A stretch of DNA of 64,000 nt from Gemmatimonadota bacterium (GTDB taxonomy: Bacteria > Gemmatimonadota > Gemmatimonadetes > Gemmatimonadales > GWC2-71-9), in the NCBI GenBank assembly GCA_016720805.1, contig JADKJZ010000014.1, forward strand, positions 1 to 64,000. Direction: 5' to 3'. The position numbers and the translations under genes were made by a program. The notes below the pieces were generated by a model. That model saw only the letters and a list, made by a program, of their open reading frames with translations, was not told where the DNA came from and did not search any database. Numbering within the stretch: the first letter of the stretch is position 1; every line of letters starts with the position of its first letter. This document shows positions 29,801 through 38,911 of this stretch, in pieces.

Positions 29801-30096
29801 TTCGACGGTGCCACCGCGATGGCCCCGATCGAGCCGGTCGACTCCTTGTCGAAGAGCGGCCTCCAGGTCGAGCCGAAGTCGGTGGTCCGCCAGACGCCGC
29901 CGTTGTCGAAGCCGGCGTAGAACACATTGGGCTGCGTCGGCACGCCGACCATCGACCGCCCTCGACCCGCACGCACCGGACCGATCGAGCGCCAGTGCAT
30001 CGCGGCGGCCGGATCGGGGGACTGCGCCGGGAGCATCGAGGGGAGGGCGAAGAGCGAACAGGCCACGAGCGTGAGGCGGGACGCGGAAGCGCGCAC
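26839..30096 (-). CDS. Large secreted VPS10/BNR-repeat beta-propeller protein
   Basis: 1085 residues from a GTG at 30096 with GGAG eight bases upstream; the frame is open further up, but that part is the heptamer array. Signal peptide RLTLVACSLFALPSMLPA before Gln. Asp-box motifs recur (GGVWRTTDFGSTW, MYRSNDAGKSW, IFRSTDGGASF, IFKSTDGGTTW, RTEDGGRTW), giving two propellers like sortilin/VPS10 and GH74 proteins, with a C-terminal beta domain (about 830-960) and a helical Ala-rich tail containing Gly-rich VGGGRGGGGRGGAGAG. No glycosidase acid is identifiable, so the role may be binding of polysaccharide or protein. Confidence 0.85.
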   Translation of the reverse strand: MRASASRLTLVACSLFALPSMLPAQSPDPAAAMHWRSIGPVRAGRGRSMVGVPTQPNVFYAGFDNGGVWRTTDFGSTWRPLFDKESTGSIGAIAVAPSNPNILYVGTGAGIIRPDLAVGDGMYRSNDAGKSWTHLGLRESQMIAWVEVDPKHPERLFVAALGHPYGPNAERGIFRSTDGGASFQKVLYKDEYTSGNDVRIDPTDPNVVYAALWQQQQQFIEGREFSGPGGGIFKSTDGGTTWRQLTDGLPTVGQANLAISPSNHLVLYATVAPAAGAAPAGGGGGRGAGAGAITLFKSVDGGEHWFPAQRDPNAPAGTAVPAADPRPLGRIGGGDLPTITVDPTNENVVYSASTVFWRTEDGGRTWAAVRGAPGGDDYQRSWINPLNPNIIGVIADQGAVISGNRGQSWSNWYTQSTAAMYHVTADNAYPYRLCGGQQDSGSACVDSWSSDGIITFHDWHPVNIQEYGIAAPDPRNPDIVFGSSRSNVSRYDRKTGQTTNVGPDMTGFNRNVRTMPLLFSPVNPDALFYASNAVWKTLDRGHRWTRISPDLSRQTWEVPATAGKYATTVTPAPLGTITALSASPRSVAILWAGTDDGLIQVTMNGGTTWRNVTPAGIKPWTRIFNIEAGHFDNLTAYAAANTMRIDDLNPHFWRTHDGGTTWQEINTGIAPGVVVNSIREDPRVKGLLYGATDTQVWVSFDDGDHWQSLRLDMPAISVRDIKVKDDSTCHCADLVAGTHGRGFWILDNLTPLREAAALRQAAAMQSAHLVKPMTAVRLRNFINDPTPWPPEVPAGESGPVGAVLDYFLPKSATGAVTLEILDATGGVVRTYASTDPVLNPDPVRDPAAYVALCQRTPNAQHCAFPLYWPAASTALSAEAGMHRWLWDMHYDPIVPGGGGSTGAVPGRMMTVVSAPWAPPGKYVVRLTVEGKQFTQPLTLRLDPRVTTPAPALTQLFTMTRTLRSKAVAARAAWTEARALSTSLAQSSAPAASTLKGKLDSLAPAPVAGGVGGGRGGGGRGGAGAGATPPSTLDGVSNALHAAALAMQGADVAPTANQLAAAAKAEQAYVTIMARWAALKAAAPAR

Positions 30097-30311
30097 GAGA
30101 CGATCTCCGGGTGGGGCGGGGGAGATTGAAGATACGGCGAAAGACGGGGAAGGGTGAACGGTGAACGGGAAGGGTGAAAGGTCAAACGTGAAACGGGAGC
30201 CCACCCGGCATGCCACGTTTCACGTCTCACGTCTCACCCCGGCCCTGCCCCCGTTCACCGTTCACCGTTCACCAGCTATGCTTGATGCCTTCCCTGCTTC
30301 TCGGAGTCTCC
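30097..30311. repeat. Heptamer repeat array in a divergent promoter region
   Basis: The array spans about 30151-30274. Left arm: AGGGTGA ACGGTGA ACGGGAA, then AGGTCAA ACGTGAA; right arm: CGTTTCA CGTCTCA CGTCTCA, then CCGTTCA three times. Arms are complementary. It lies between two divergent genes, so promoters for both must sit in the roughly 55 and 35 bases on each side or inside the array. Confidence 0.75.
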
Positions 30312-32231
30312 ATGCCCTCGCGCATTCGTTGGTCACTGGCCGCGGCCTTGCTGCTCGCCGGCTTGTCTCCGCTCGCCGCCCAGTCCGGCTTCACGGTGGC
30401 CGATTCGTCGCCCTTCCGGCCGCTGAATCTCCCGGCACCGAACGAATTCCGCGGGGGATCGGGGCGGCCCGGGCCCCGGTACTGGCAGCAGCGGGTCGAT
30501 TACCGCATCCGCGCGACCCTCGACCCGGCGGCCAACGAGGTGCGTGGGCGCGAGACGATCCACTACGTCAACCACTCCCCTGATGCGCTGCCGTACCTCT
30601 GGCTCTTCGTCGAGCAGAACATCTGCGATGCGGCCTCGATCACCAACCTCCTCAATCAGCCGCCGCTGGTCTTCCTCGGCTCGACCTTCGACTTCTCCTG
30701 CCAGGGCTTCGCCGGCGGCGGGCGGCTCGAGACGATGACGCTGCGGGGCAAGGAAGTGAACCGGAGCCGCCATGGCACCACGCTGCGGGTCGAGCTGCCA
30801 AAGCCGCTTGCCTCGGGGGATTCGCTCGACCTCGAGGCGGTGTGGCGCTTCAGGGTGCCAGCGCAGGGCGCCGGCCGCATGGGCCACGATGGTCCGCTCT
30901 ACGAAATGGCCCAGTGGTATCCGCGGATGGTGGTCTACGACGACGTGCGCGGCTGGAACCACGAACCTTACATCGGGGCCGGGGAGTTCTACCTCGAGTA
31001 CGGCAACTTCGACGTGGCCCTCACGGTGCCGGCAACGCACCTCGTCGCCGCGACCGGCGACCTGCTGAATCCGGCGCAGGTGCTGACCGCGGCACAGCGC
31101 GCCAGGCTTGTGATGGCGCGCCGCTCCGACACGGCGATCGCGATCGTGACGCGGGCGGAAGCGGGGAACGCCGCGGCCACCCGCCCGACGACGACGGGTA
31201 CGCTGACCTGGCGCTTCACCGCGAAGAACGTCCGCGACTTTGCCTTTGCCGCCGGCCCGGACTTCCGCTGGGACGCGAGTGGCTACGACGGCATCCTGAT
31301 CGAAACCCTCTATCGGCCGCGCGCCGAGGCGTGGGCCGAGGCCAATCGGATGTCACGCGAGGCGATCAAGCACTTCAGCGAGCAGTGGTACCGCTATCCC
31401 TGGTCGCATGCGACGACCGTCGAGGGGCCGATCGAGGGCATGGAGTACCCGATGCTCACTTTCGTGCCGAACTCGCCGACCCGGGAGGAACTGCAGTGGG
31501 TCGTCGCGCACGAGTTCGGTCACCAGTGGTTTCCGATGATCGTCGGTTCCAACGAGCGGCTCTACCCGTGGATGGACGAGGGCTTCAACACCTTCATCGA
31601 CCTCGCCAACAGTGCCAACTACTTCCGCGGCACCGCCTATGGCGACTCGATCCAGGTGCACCCGCTCCACCTCGCCGCCCTGCACACCACGCCGGGCGAG
31701 GAGCAGCCGCTGATCACCAAGCCGACCTCCGTGCGCGACCTCTTCTGGACCGGCTACCAGAAGCCCGCGCTGATGCTGTCGCTGCTGCGCGACGAGGTCC
31801 TCGGTCGCGAGCGCTTCGAGGCCGCCTTCCGAGAATACATCCGCGCCTGGGCGTTCAAGCACCCCACGCCGACGGACTTCTTCCGCATCATGCGCGATGC
31901 GTCGGGGATGGAGCTCGACTGGTTCTGGCGCGATTGGGTCTACACGACGGCGCGACTCGACCAAGCCGTGGACTCGATCACCGTCCGCCCCGATGGCGGC
32001 TCGAATGTCCACCTGAGCAATCGCGGCACCATGACGATGCCGGCCGAGCTGGCGCTCACCTTCAGCGACGGCACCACCACCACCGTCCGCCTCCCGGTCG
32101 AGATGTGGAACCTCGGTCAGCGCTTCACCTATCGCGTCCCCGGCACCAAGCGGGTGATACGCGCGACGGTCGATCCGCGCGCCGCGATGCCCGACACGGA
32201 TCGGGGGAATAACACTCGGGGCACCCCCTGA
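30312..32231 (+). CDS. Secreted M1-family zinc metallopeptidase
   Basis: 639 residues. ATG at 30312 follows GGAG by five bases. Signal peptide WSLAAALLLAGLSPLAA before Gln. The M1 site is HEFGH with His400 and His404 and the third ligand Glu423 in MDEGFNTF; GMEYPM near 377 is the GxMEN-like exopeptidase loop with Tyr for Asn. N-terminal beta domain 40-230, catalytic domain 330-560. A bacterial M1 group, probably an aminopeptidase acting outside the inner membrane. A second M1 gene lies at 38.9 kb. Confidence 0.9.
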   Translation: MPSRIRWSLAAALLLAGLSPLAAQSGFTVADSSPFRPLNLPAPNEFRGGSGRPGPRYWQQRVDYRIRATLDPAANEVRGRETIHYVNHSPDALPYLWLFVEQNICDAASITNLLNQPPLVFLGSTFDFSCQGFAGGGRLETMTLRGKEVNRSRHGTTLRVELPKPLASGDSLDLEAVWRFRVPAQGAGRMGHDGPLYEMAQWYPRMVVYDDVRGWNHEPYIGAGEFYLEYGNFDVALTVPATHLVAATGDLLNPAQVLTAAQRARLVMARRSDTAIAIVTRAEAGNAAATRPTTTGTLTWRFTAKNVRDFAFAAGPDFRWDASGYDGILIETLYRPRAEAWAEANRMSREAIKHFSEQWYRYPWSHATTVEGPIEGMEYPMLTFVPNSPTREELQWVVAHEFGHQWFPMIVGSNERLYPWMDEGFNTFIDLANSANYFRGTAYGDSIQVHPLHLAALHTTPGEEQPLITKPTSVRDLFWTGYQKPALMLSLLRDEVLGRERFEAAFREYIRAWAFKHPTPTDFFRIMRDASGMELDWFWRDWVYTTARLDQAVDSITVRPDGGSNVHLSNRGTMTMPAELALTFSDGTTTTVRLPVEMWNLGQRFTYRVPGTKRVIRATVDPRAAMPDTDRGNNTRGTP

Positions 32232-32351
32232 CGCGCAGACGCCCGCCGTGTGTAAGGGCGACGCATGCGTCGCCCTCCGAAGATCCGGATCGGCCTGCGC
32301 GATCCGGCATCAGGGCCGCGGGCAATCGGGATCGGCCCGCGCGATCCGGGA
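32232..32351. repeat. Convergent spacer with a 20-bp palindrome and a 42-bp tandem repeat
   Basis: GGGCGACGCATGCGTCGCCC at 32256-32275 is a perfect palindrome, preceded by GCCGTGTGT; the same element recurs at 49274-49293. It is followed by two copies of a 42-bp unit starting at 32287 and 32329, each containing GGATCG...CGATCC able to form a hairpin. Between two convergent genes, this probably works as a two-way terminator. Confidence 0.6.
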
Positions 32352-35069
32352 TCAGCGCCGCAACTGCGCCAACAGCTGCCCGAGCGCCTTGATCTCCTCG
32401 CCGTACTTGGCCCAGTTCCCCTCGCGCTGCGCGGTCATCGCCGCGTCGTAGTGGCGCTGGGCCTCGGCGAGGAGCGCCTGCGTGGTCGGCGCGGTGGGGG
32501 TGGTGGTCACCGGCGCCCCGGCCAGCGGCGTCGGCGTGTCCGAGGTGATCCGCTGCGCCCCGCTGCCGCCGAAGAGCGTGTTCAGCGCGCCATCGAGCGA
32601 CTCGTCCATCACCACCTGCGTCTGGTACGCCACGACGACGCGCTTCAGCTCAGGGATCTTGCCTCCCTCGGCCTGCAGGTAGAGCGGCTGCACGTAGAGC
32701 AGGGAATTCTCGATCGGGATGACCAGCAGGTCACCGCGCAGCACCTTGCTGCCGCGCTGATCCCAAAGCGAGACCTGCCGGGAGATCTCGGTGTCCTGGT
32801 TGATCCGGTTCTCGATCTGGGTCGGACCGTAGACGGTGCTCTGCCGCGAGAAGGTGTACGCCCGGAGCTTGCCGTAGGCGGCGCCGTCGTTCCGCGCCAC
32901 CATCCATGCCGCGAGGTTGTCCTTGCCGCGCGGCGTGAACGGCACCATGTAGACGAACTCGGCGTTCTCCTCCCCCGGCAAGCGCATCACGATGTGGCGC
33001 ATGAAGGGTACCGCCCCACTCGACCCCTCCTCCATCTCCGGCACGGCCCACTGATCCTCGCGATGGTAGAACGCATCGGGAGAATCCATGTGGTAGGTGG
33101 CGTAGAGCGCCGTCTGGATGCGGTAGAGATCATCGGGGTAGCGGAGATGGGCGCGGATGTCCGCCGGCATCTTCTCCATCGGCAGCAGGATGCCCGGGAA
33201 GACGCGCCCCCAGGTCTGGATCAGCGGATCGGTCGGCGCCGTGACATAGGCGTGCATCGAGCCGTCATATGCATCGAGGACCACCTTCACGCTGTTGCGC
33301 ATGTAATTGGTGCCGTTCGACAGCCGCTGCGAATAGGGATAGCGGGTGGTGGTCGTGTACGCGTCGAGAATCCACTGCAGGTGACCATCGTCGGCCACCA
33401 CCATGTACGGGTCGCGGTCGAGCGAGAGGAACGGCAGCGCCTTCTCGACGCGCTGCTTGATGTTGCGGACATAGAGAATTCGCGAGGCGTTGGTGATGTC
33501 GCCCGAGAGCAGGAGCTTCGAGGTCTGGAACCGCGAGGCCAGCACCAGACGACGCCAGAAGGAGCCGATCGGCACGCCGCCCGTCCCGGCGTAGGCAGCG
33601 TAGACGTTCTCCTCGCCGGCAGGGTGGTCAAATTCCCGTTGCGCCGTGCCGACCACGGCAAAGTCGTAATTCATTTCGCCGAAGTAGATCTGCGGCCGCG
33701 TGATCTTCAACGAGACGCTCGATGCCGGTGGCAGGTCCTTGATGAAGAGGACCGGCAACCCTTCGCTGGTGATCTGGTTCACCGGGCCGAGGGTGAGCCC
33801 CATGCCGTGCGTGAAAGTCAGATGCTCGTTGATGAAGGTGCGCGTCGGCAGCGACGCCGCGTTCAGTTCCCGGGGCGAGAGCAGCACCTGGCGCAACTTG
33901 CCGTCGATGTGGTAGCGGTCATCGTCGACCGAGAGGAAGTCGTAATAGGTCCGGATTTCCTGCAGCTGACCGAAGGTCTGCAGCAGCGGGTCCCGGTCCC
34001 AGAGCCGGACGTTGTCAATGGTCGGCGCGTTGCGCTGCAGGTCGGCAAGCGAGAGCGTGGCGCCCTCGGCGAGTTCGCTCGATTCGACCGAGTCGAGGCC
34101 CCACGCGGCGCGGGTCGCGGCGATGTGGGACTGCAGATACGGCGCTTCGCGGGTCAGCTCGGTCGGCGCAACGATCAGCTTCTGGATCGCCAGCGGGAAG
34201 AGCGCGCGCGTAACGAGGGCAAGAAGCATCCAGCCACCCAGCACCCGGATCAGGTACTTGCCGAGATGCCCCCGTCGTCCGCCGAGGAAGACCAGCCCCG
34301 CGGCGAGCAATGCGGCGAAGGCGGCCAGGCGAATTGCCGGGAGCGACGCGTGCAAGTCGGTGTAGCTGGCGCCGAGCAGCGGGCCGGTGGTGGAGTAGAG
34401 CAGCCCCGGCGCGTCGACGAACCAGAGCTGGAGCGCCCAGAGCACGAAGAGCGTGCCGAGGACCGTCCCGACATGGCGCGACGCCTCGATCCGCATGCCG
34501 ATTGCGCGCGGTGGGGTGAAGGTGATGTCGCCGCGCAGCAGGTACGCCGGGAAGAGCAGGAGGAGCGTGACGATCGTCAGGCCGGCGAGAATCGACAGGA
34601 TGCCGCTGATGGCAGGGAGCAGGAAGACGTAGTAGGAGATGTCGCGCTGGAAGACCGGATCAATGCTGCCGAACGGCGTCCGGTTGAGTGCCAGCAGGGC
34701 GGTCTCCCAGGAGGCCGCGCCACTGCTCCCGAAGAGGAAGCCGAGAAAGAGCGCCAGCGGAAGCGACACGCGCCGAAGGAGCGCCGACAGGTTGATCGGC
34801 GGCATGTTCGGCCCGAGTTGCACGGCAAAGGGGAGCGGATGCAGTCCCCGGCGCACGACACGCAGATTGCCGTAGACGACGGCCGTGGTGAGGCCACCCA
34901 CCACGAAGAAGAGCGCCAGGCGCGCGAGGATCTCCTTGGTGAAGATCACCTCGTAGCCAACTTCCTTGAACCACCACCAGTCGGACAGCGTGGTGCTGAA
35001 CGACGGCCATGCGATGGCCACCAGCGCGAAGAGCAGGACCAGCAGGACGAGCGAGCGGCGGGCGGTCAT
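32352..35069 (-). CDS. UPF0182-family large membrane protein
   Basis: 905 residues. ATG at 35069 has CAGGAG six bases upstream; an upstream ATG at 35096 lacks one. Seven or so helices lie in residues 5-320 (LVLLVLLFALVAIAWPSF, ILARLALFFVVGGLTTAVVYG, LPLALFLGFLFGSSG, ILSILAGLTIVTLLLLFPAYLL and others), then a large soluble domain with YGEMNYDFAVVGT-like and TRTFINEHLTFTHGMG stretches typical of UPF0182, and a C-terminal helical tail. The function of this widespread family is unknown. The soluble part should face the periplasm. Confidence 0.9.
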   Translation of the reverse strand: MTARRSLVLLVLLFALVAIAWPSFSTTLSDWWWFKEVGYEVIFTKEILARLALFFVVGGLTTAVVYGNLRVVRRGLHPLPFAVQLGPNMPPINLSALLRRVSLPLALFLGFLFGSSGAASWETALLALNRTPFGSIDPVFQRDISYYVFLLPAISGILSILAGLTIVTLLLLFPAYLLRGDITFTPPRAIGMRIEASRHVGTVLGTLFVLWALQLWFVDAPGLLYSTTGPLLGASYTDLHASLPAIRLAAFAALLAAGLVFLGGRRGHLGKYLIRVLGGWMLLALVTRALFPLAIQKLIVAPTELTREAPYLQSHIAATRAAWGLDSVESSELAEGATLSLADLQRNAPTIDNVRLWDRDPLLQTFGQLQEIRTYYDFLSVDDDRYHIDGKLRQVLLSPRELNAASLPTRTFINEHLTFTHGMGLTLGPVNQITSEGLPVLFIKDLPPASSVSLKITRPQIYFGEMNYDFAVVGTAQREFDHPAGEENVYAAYAGTGGVPIGSFWRRLVLASRFQTSKLLLSGDITNASRILYVRNIKQRVEKALPFLSLDRDPYMVVADDGHLQWILDAYTTTTRYPYSQRLSNGTNYMRNSVKVVLDAYDGSMHAYVTAPTDPLIQTWGRVFPGILLPMEKMPADIRAHLRYPDDLYRIQTALYATYHMDSPDAFYHREDQWAVPEMEEGSSGAVPFMRHIVMRLPGEENAEFVYMVPFTPRGKDNLAAWMVARNDGAAYGKLRAYTFSRQSTVYGPTQIENRINQDTEISRQVSLWDQRGSKVLRGDLLVIPIENSLLYVQPLYLQAEGGKIPELKRVVVAYQTQVVMDESLDGALNTLFGGSGAQRITSDTPTPLAGAPVTTTPTAPTTQALLAEAQRHYDAAMTAQREGNWAKYGEEIKALGQLLAQLRR

Positions 35070-35192
35070 GGCATACTCCTGAACCGGCGGGAGCACGGAA
35101 GATAGCGTCCCGACCGGGAGGTGCTGGCGACGGCGCGGGGAAGGCGAGAGATTTCACGGCCACTCTCCCTCACATCCCTCGGAGTGACCGTC

Positions 35193-35729
35193 ATGCCCGT
35201 GCCCGTCCTCGAACGCCCCACCACCGCCGACTACGCTGCCTACTACCAACGCTATATCGAGCTCGTCCCCGCCGGCGATCTCGTCGCCATCCTGACGGCC
35301 CAGCGCGACGAGCTGCTCGCCCTGATGGCGCCGATCAGCGAGACGGGTGCCGGGCATGCCTACGCCCCGGGGAAGTGGACCATCCGTGAAGTCATCGGGC
35401 ACCTGACCGACACCGAGCGGGTCTTCGCCTACCGGGCCACCGCCTTCTCGCGTGGCGACGCGGCGCCATTGCCGGGCTTCGACCAGGACGCCTGGATGCC
35501 GCACGGCGAGTACCAGCGGCGCCCGTTGCCCGACGTGGTGGCCGAGTGGCGTGCGGTGCGCGACGCGACGATCGCGCTGCTCCGGGCAATGCCGTCACAG
35601 GGGCTGGCAGGGCGAGGCGTCGCCAGCGACAATCCCGTCACCGCGCTGGCAGCGCTCACCATGATTCCCGGGCATGTCGAATATCACTTGCGCCTCTTTC
35701 GCGAGCGCTATCTCCCCGGCCTCGGTTGA
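35193..35729 (+). CDS. DinB-family (YfiT-like) metal-dependent protein
   Basis: 178 residues; ATG 35193 has GGAG nine bases upstream. The four-helix DinB fold is indicated by APGKWTIREVIGHLTDTERVFAYRA with the first metal His in GHLTDTE and by the C-terminal HVEYHLRLFRERY with two more His. Members include thiol transferases (bacillithiol, mycothiol) and enzymes of unknown use, so the reaction is open. Divergent from the UPF0182 gene, convergent with the S9 peptidase. Confidence 0.87.
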   Translation: MPVPVLERPTTADYAAYYQRYIELVPAGDLVAILTAQRDELLALMAPISETGAGHAYAPGKWTIREVIGHLTDTERVFAYRATAFSRGDAAPLPGFDQDAWMPHGEYQRRPLPDVVAEWRAVRDATIALLRAMPSQGLAGRGVASDNPVTALAALTMIPGHVEYHLRLFRERYLPGLG

Positions 35730-35759
35730 GCGCGCCGAGGCCGGAGGAGTGCGCCGCAG

Positions 35760-38686
35760 TTACTTCGGTTCCTTGAGCGTCTCCTTCGCGATGTAGGGGA
35801 CGCCGTCGGTCAGCCACTTCGGCGCCGGCGTGCCGCGCAGGTAGTGGTCGAAGTACTGGAAGTAGCGGATGGTCAGGTCCTTCCGGTTGGCCAGCCCGCT
35901 GAGCCCGTGGCCCTCGCCCGGGTAGGCGAGCATCACGGCGTTCTTGCCGTTGAAGCGCAGCGCGTTGTAGAAGTTCATCCCCTCGGTGAACGAGACGGTC
36001 GGGTCGGCCGCGCCGTGCATGATCAGGAACGGCGCGGTCACCTCGCGCACGTGGGTGATCGCCGACTCGAAGTGGTAGCGCGCCGGATCGTCCCACGGCG
36101 AGAAGCCCCAGCGGCCCTGGCCGAGCATGTAGTAGTTGTTGCCGTTGGCGCCGCTGCCACCGGTGACCTGGTAGCTCCACCCCCAGCTCTGGCTGAAGTC
36201 GGTGTAGAGGTCGGTGACGCCCGCGCCCATCCCCACCGCCGCGAACAGCTTGGAACGCGTCCCGATGAAGGCCGCGCCTTCACCGCCGTAACTGTGACCA
36301 TGCACGCCGATGCGCTTCGGGTCGACATACCCCAGCGCGATGACCTTCCGCGTGGCCGCCTCGACCGCGTCGAGCATGTCGCTGTGCGACGTGCCCGTGT
36401 GGAAGAAGACGTCGGGGAGCATCGTGGCGTAGCCACGACTCACGGCCTCGATCGGCATCGCCCCCATCCCCGTGATGAAGGACGGCGACGGATAGCGATG
36501 CATCGTCTGCGAGTTCTTCTCGTAGAAAGTGACCAGCATCGGCAGCTTCTGCCCCGGCTGATAGTCATCGGGGAGGGCCAGGATGCCCTGCAGCTTGTCG
36601 CCGCGCCGCGTGTTGAAGTCGAACAGGACGCGGCGGCCCCAGCGATAATCGCCCTGCTGTGGGTTGATGTCGGTCTGGCGCGCGGGTGACGCAAACGAGC
36701 CATCGGCGAGCAGCAGGTCGGGGAAGTCGCGGAAGGTCTGCCGGGTGTAGAGGAAGCGCTCGGCCCCCGCGGCACGCACCGGCGTGCTGTAGGAGGCGTC
36801 GTCGAAGACAAGCTGCTGCACCTTGCCATCGGCCAGACGGAAGAAGCCGGCCTGCTTGGTGAAACTCGCCGTAAGCGGAGAGGGTGAGCGGCTTGCTCAG
36901 GTCCCATTCGCGGGCGGCGCGCGAGGCCCGGACGACCGACGAGTCGATCGGCTCGGTGCGGATCGGTCGCAGCACGATCTGACGAGCCGCGCCGACACCG
37001 GTCGTCAGGTTCTTCGGCGCGACACCGGCCGCAAACGGGACCAGCCAGAGATCAAAGCGCTCGCTGATGATCGCGCCACTGCCGTCCTTGGCATAACCGA
37101 CGACCCCGTACGGCGGGCGCGTGCCGGGGTAATCCCATTCCATGTTGGTGAAGCGGGCCGCGCCGACGGTGAGTGGGCGCATCGTTCCGGCGGCGAGATC
37201 GTAGCCCTGCCAGGCACCGTTCTGCCAGGAGAGGAAGGTCCGTCCGTCGGGCGCAATGCCCTCGACGTACGGCCCCGTGAGTTGGCCGGTGAGGAACTTG
37301 GTGCGTTCGCCCGTCTGCAGGTTCACGCGGTAGAAGTCTGCCGCGGGGCGCTTGTAGTCGGAGATGTAGGGTCGTGGATCGCTCCCGACGCCCCAGGTCC
37401 CGGCCTGCGGCAGTTCGAGCTCGCGCATGCTCGAGTCCGTCAGCGTGATGTAGCGGCCAGGATGCGCAAAGGCCTGGCGGAGGGTGCGATTGCGATCCGA
37501 TTCCGCCTGGATCATCTGCTGCGACTGGATCCGCTCGTCCTGGGTGCGCCAGACATCGACGTCGGCAATCGAGTCGGTGCTCTTCTTCTTCGCGGTATCC
37601 GGGGCAGGAGTCTGCGGCATGATGCCGAGATAGACACGCTGGCCGTCGTCGCTCCAATCCAGCGCGGCGCGCTCCGACACCACGAAGCTCTTGGGGAAGC
37701 CTGCGGTCGTGGCCGGGTCGAGCACGGCGGGGGGTGCGGGTCGCCGCGAGGTTGCCGAAGACCAGGAGGCGGTTGTTCCGCTCCCGCATCTTCTCGACTT
37801 CGCGTCCCTTGAGCACCGCGAGGCCGGTACCGGCATCGTTCCAGGTCAGCCGGCTGTAACGGAGCGAATCGTTGTCCAGCGGCTCGGTGCGGCTGGTGGC
37901 GAGGTCGAGCAGGAAGACGCCATTGCCGTCGCGCACCGCGGCATCCACGGTGTACGCGAGCTGCCCCCCCTTTGTTGTAGGCCAGCTCGCCGACGCTCCC
38001 GGAGAAACTGCGATCGGCCGGTGGCCAGATCGCACGATCACGTCGACGCCGCGCGCCGCGTTGGCGCCACCGGCGGGGGCTGCCCCGGCGGCTGGCGTCG
38101 GCGGGCGACGACGCAGCACCAAGTGGCTCGACGTCGGCGAGAAGGTGACGCTCTGCACCTCTTGCCAGACGCGGACGGTGCCGGTGGCGAGTTCGCGCAA
38201 CTCCCAGCGTCGGGGCAGCGTCGGCGCGGCTGCGCCGGCGCGCCCGCCGGCGCCTGGGGCTGGCGCCACCGGGGCGCACCCGGCACCGGGGGCTGGAATC
38301 GGCGCCGGTACTGGCGGCGTCGTGACGGTGTCGCCCGCACTCCCGCGCGCCGCCGGCTTCTTCGCCGGTGGCTCGACCTGATACGCGATCCACTTCGCGT
38401 CGGCCGAGAAGACCGGCTGCGTTGCGTCGGCGATCTCGATCTCCGTGTTGGTCGTCAGGTTCTTGAGGTGCAGCACCGGCTTCGCGTCGGGCGTCACCAC
38501 GTTGGTGAAGCGCACGCCATAGACCAGCCACTTCCCGTCGGCTGACAGCTTGGCGTTCTCGATCGAGCGCCAGCGCGAGTAGTCGTCGACGCCAAGCACC
38601 TTCTTGCCATTGGTTGGCGTGGCTTGCGCCGTGAGGGTCGCGGGAAGGCACAGCAGGAGCAGCAGCAGTGATCGGACGAATCGCAT
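35760..38686 (-). CDS. Secreted S9-family prolyl oligopeptidase/acylaminoacyl peptidase, several frameshifts
   Basis: Repaired length about 970 residues. ATG 38686 opens signal peptide SLLLLLLCLPATLTA before Gln, then GKKVLGVDDYSRWRSIENAKLS, a typical S9 propeller start. The propeller continues through the middle fragment (DWSDDGQRVYLGI, YVEGIAPDGRTFLSWQNG). The catalytic domain is intact at 35760-36821: nucleophile Ser in GHSYGGE near 36290, Asp in HGAADPTVSF near 36000 and His in YPGEGHGLSG near 35910. Indels near 36860, 37735 and two at 37970-38010 (one next to a run of seven C) break the frame. An Ala/Pro/Gly-rich insert at 38040-38340 is odd for the family. Confidence 0.85.
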
Positions 38687-38911
38687 CAGGTGGGGTCCGG
38701 AGGAGAGGTGAACGGCGAACAGCGAACGGCGAACAGTCTTCAGCCGCGGCCGCCTCCCCTGAGCGTTGCGAAGGGTCAGGCCGCGGGCATTGTCGTCGAA
38801 TGTACCGCGCAATCCGTCGAATGCCGAGCGGGGTGGTCCCGTTATGGGCCCAACCTTTTCGGGCGTCAGTAGTATATCTCAGTGCGGGAATGAACCCGCT
38901 TCGGAGGTGCC
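38687..38911. repeat. Divergent spacer with short heptamer array
   Basis: At 38707-38734 four 7-bp units run in tandem: GGTGAAC GGCGAAC AGCGAAC GGCGAAC. No complementary arm is seen nearby. The rest of the spacer should hold promoters for the S9 and M1 genes; AGTATATCT at 38869-38877 is a candidate -10 region for the plus strand. Confidence 0.6.

Noticed and set aside
28129..30129. 666-codon open frame antisense to the VPS10-like gene
   Set aside because: Same reason: a shadow of a long GC-rich gene with no motif of its own.
30097..30216. Upstream ATG (30216) as the start of the VPS10-like protein
   Set aside because: It lies in the heptamer array and would put 40 odd residues before a normal signal peptide; GTG 30096 has a proper ribosome site.
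32265..35105. 946-codon open frame antisense to the UPF0182 gene
   Set aside because: It mirrors a well-supported family on the other strand, has no domain, and is Arg/Gly/Glu-rich as expected for the complement of GC-rich codons.
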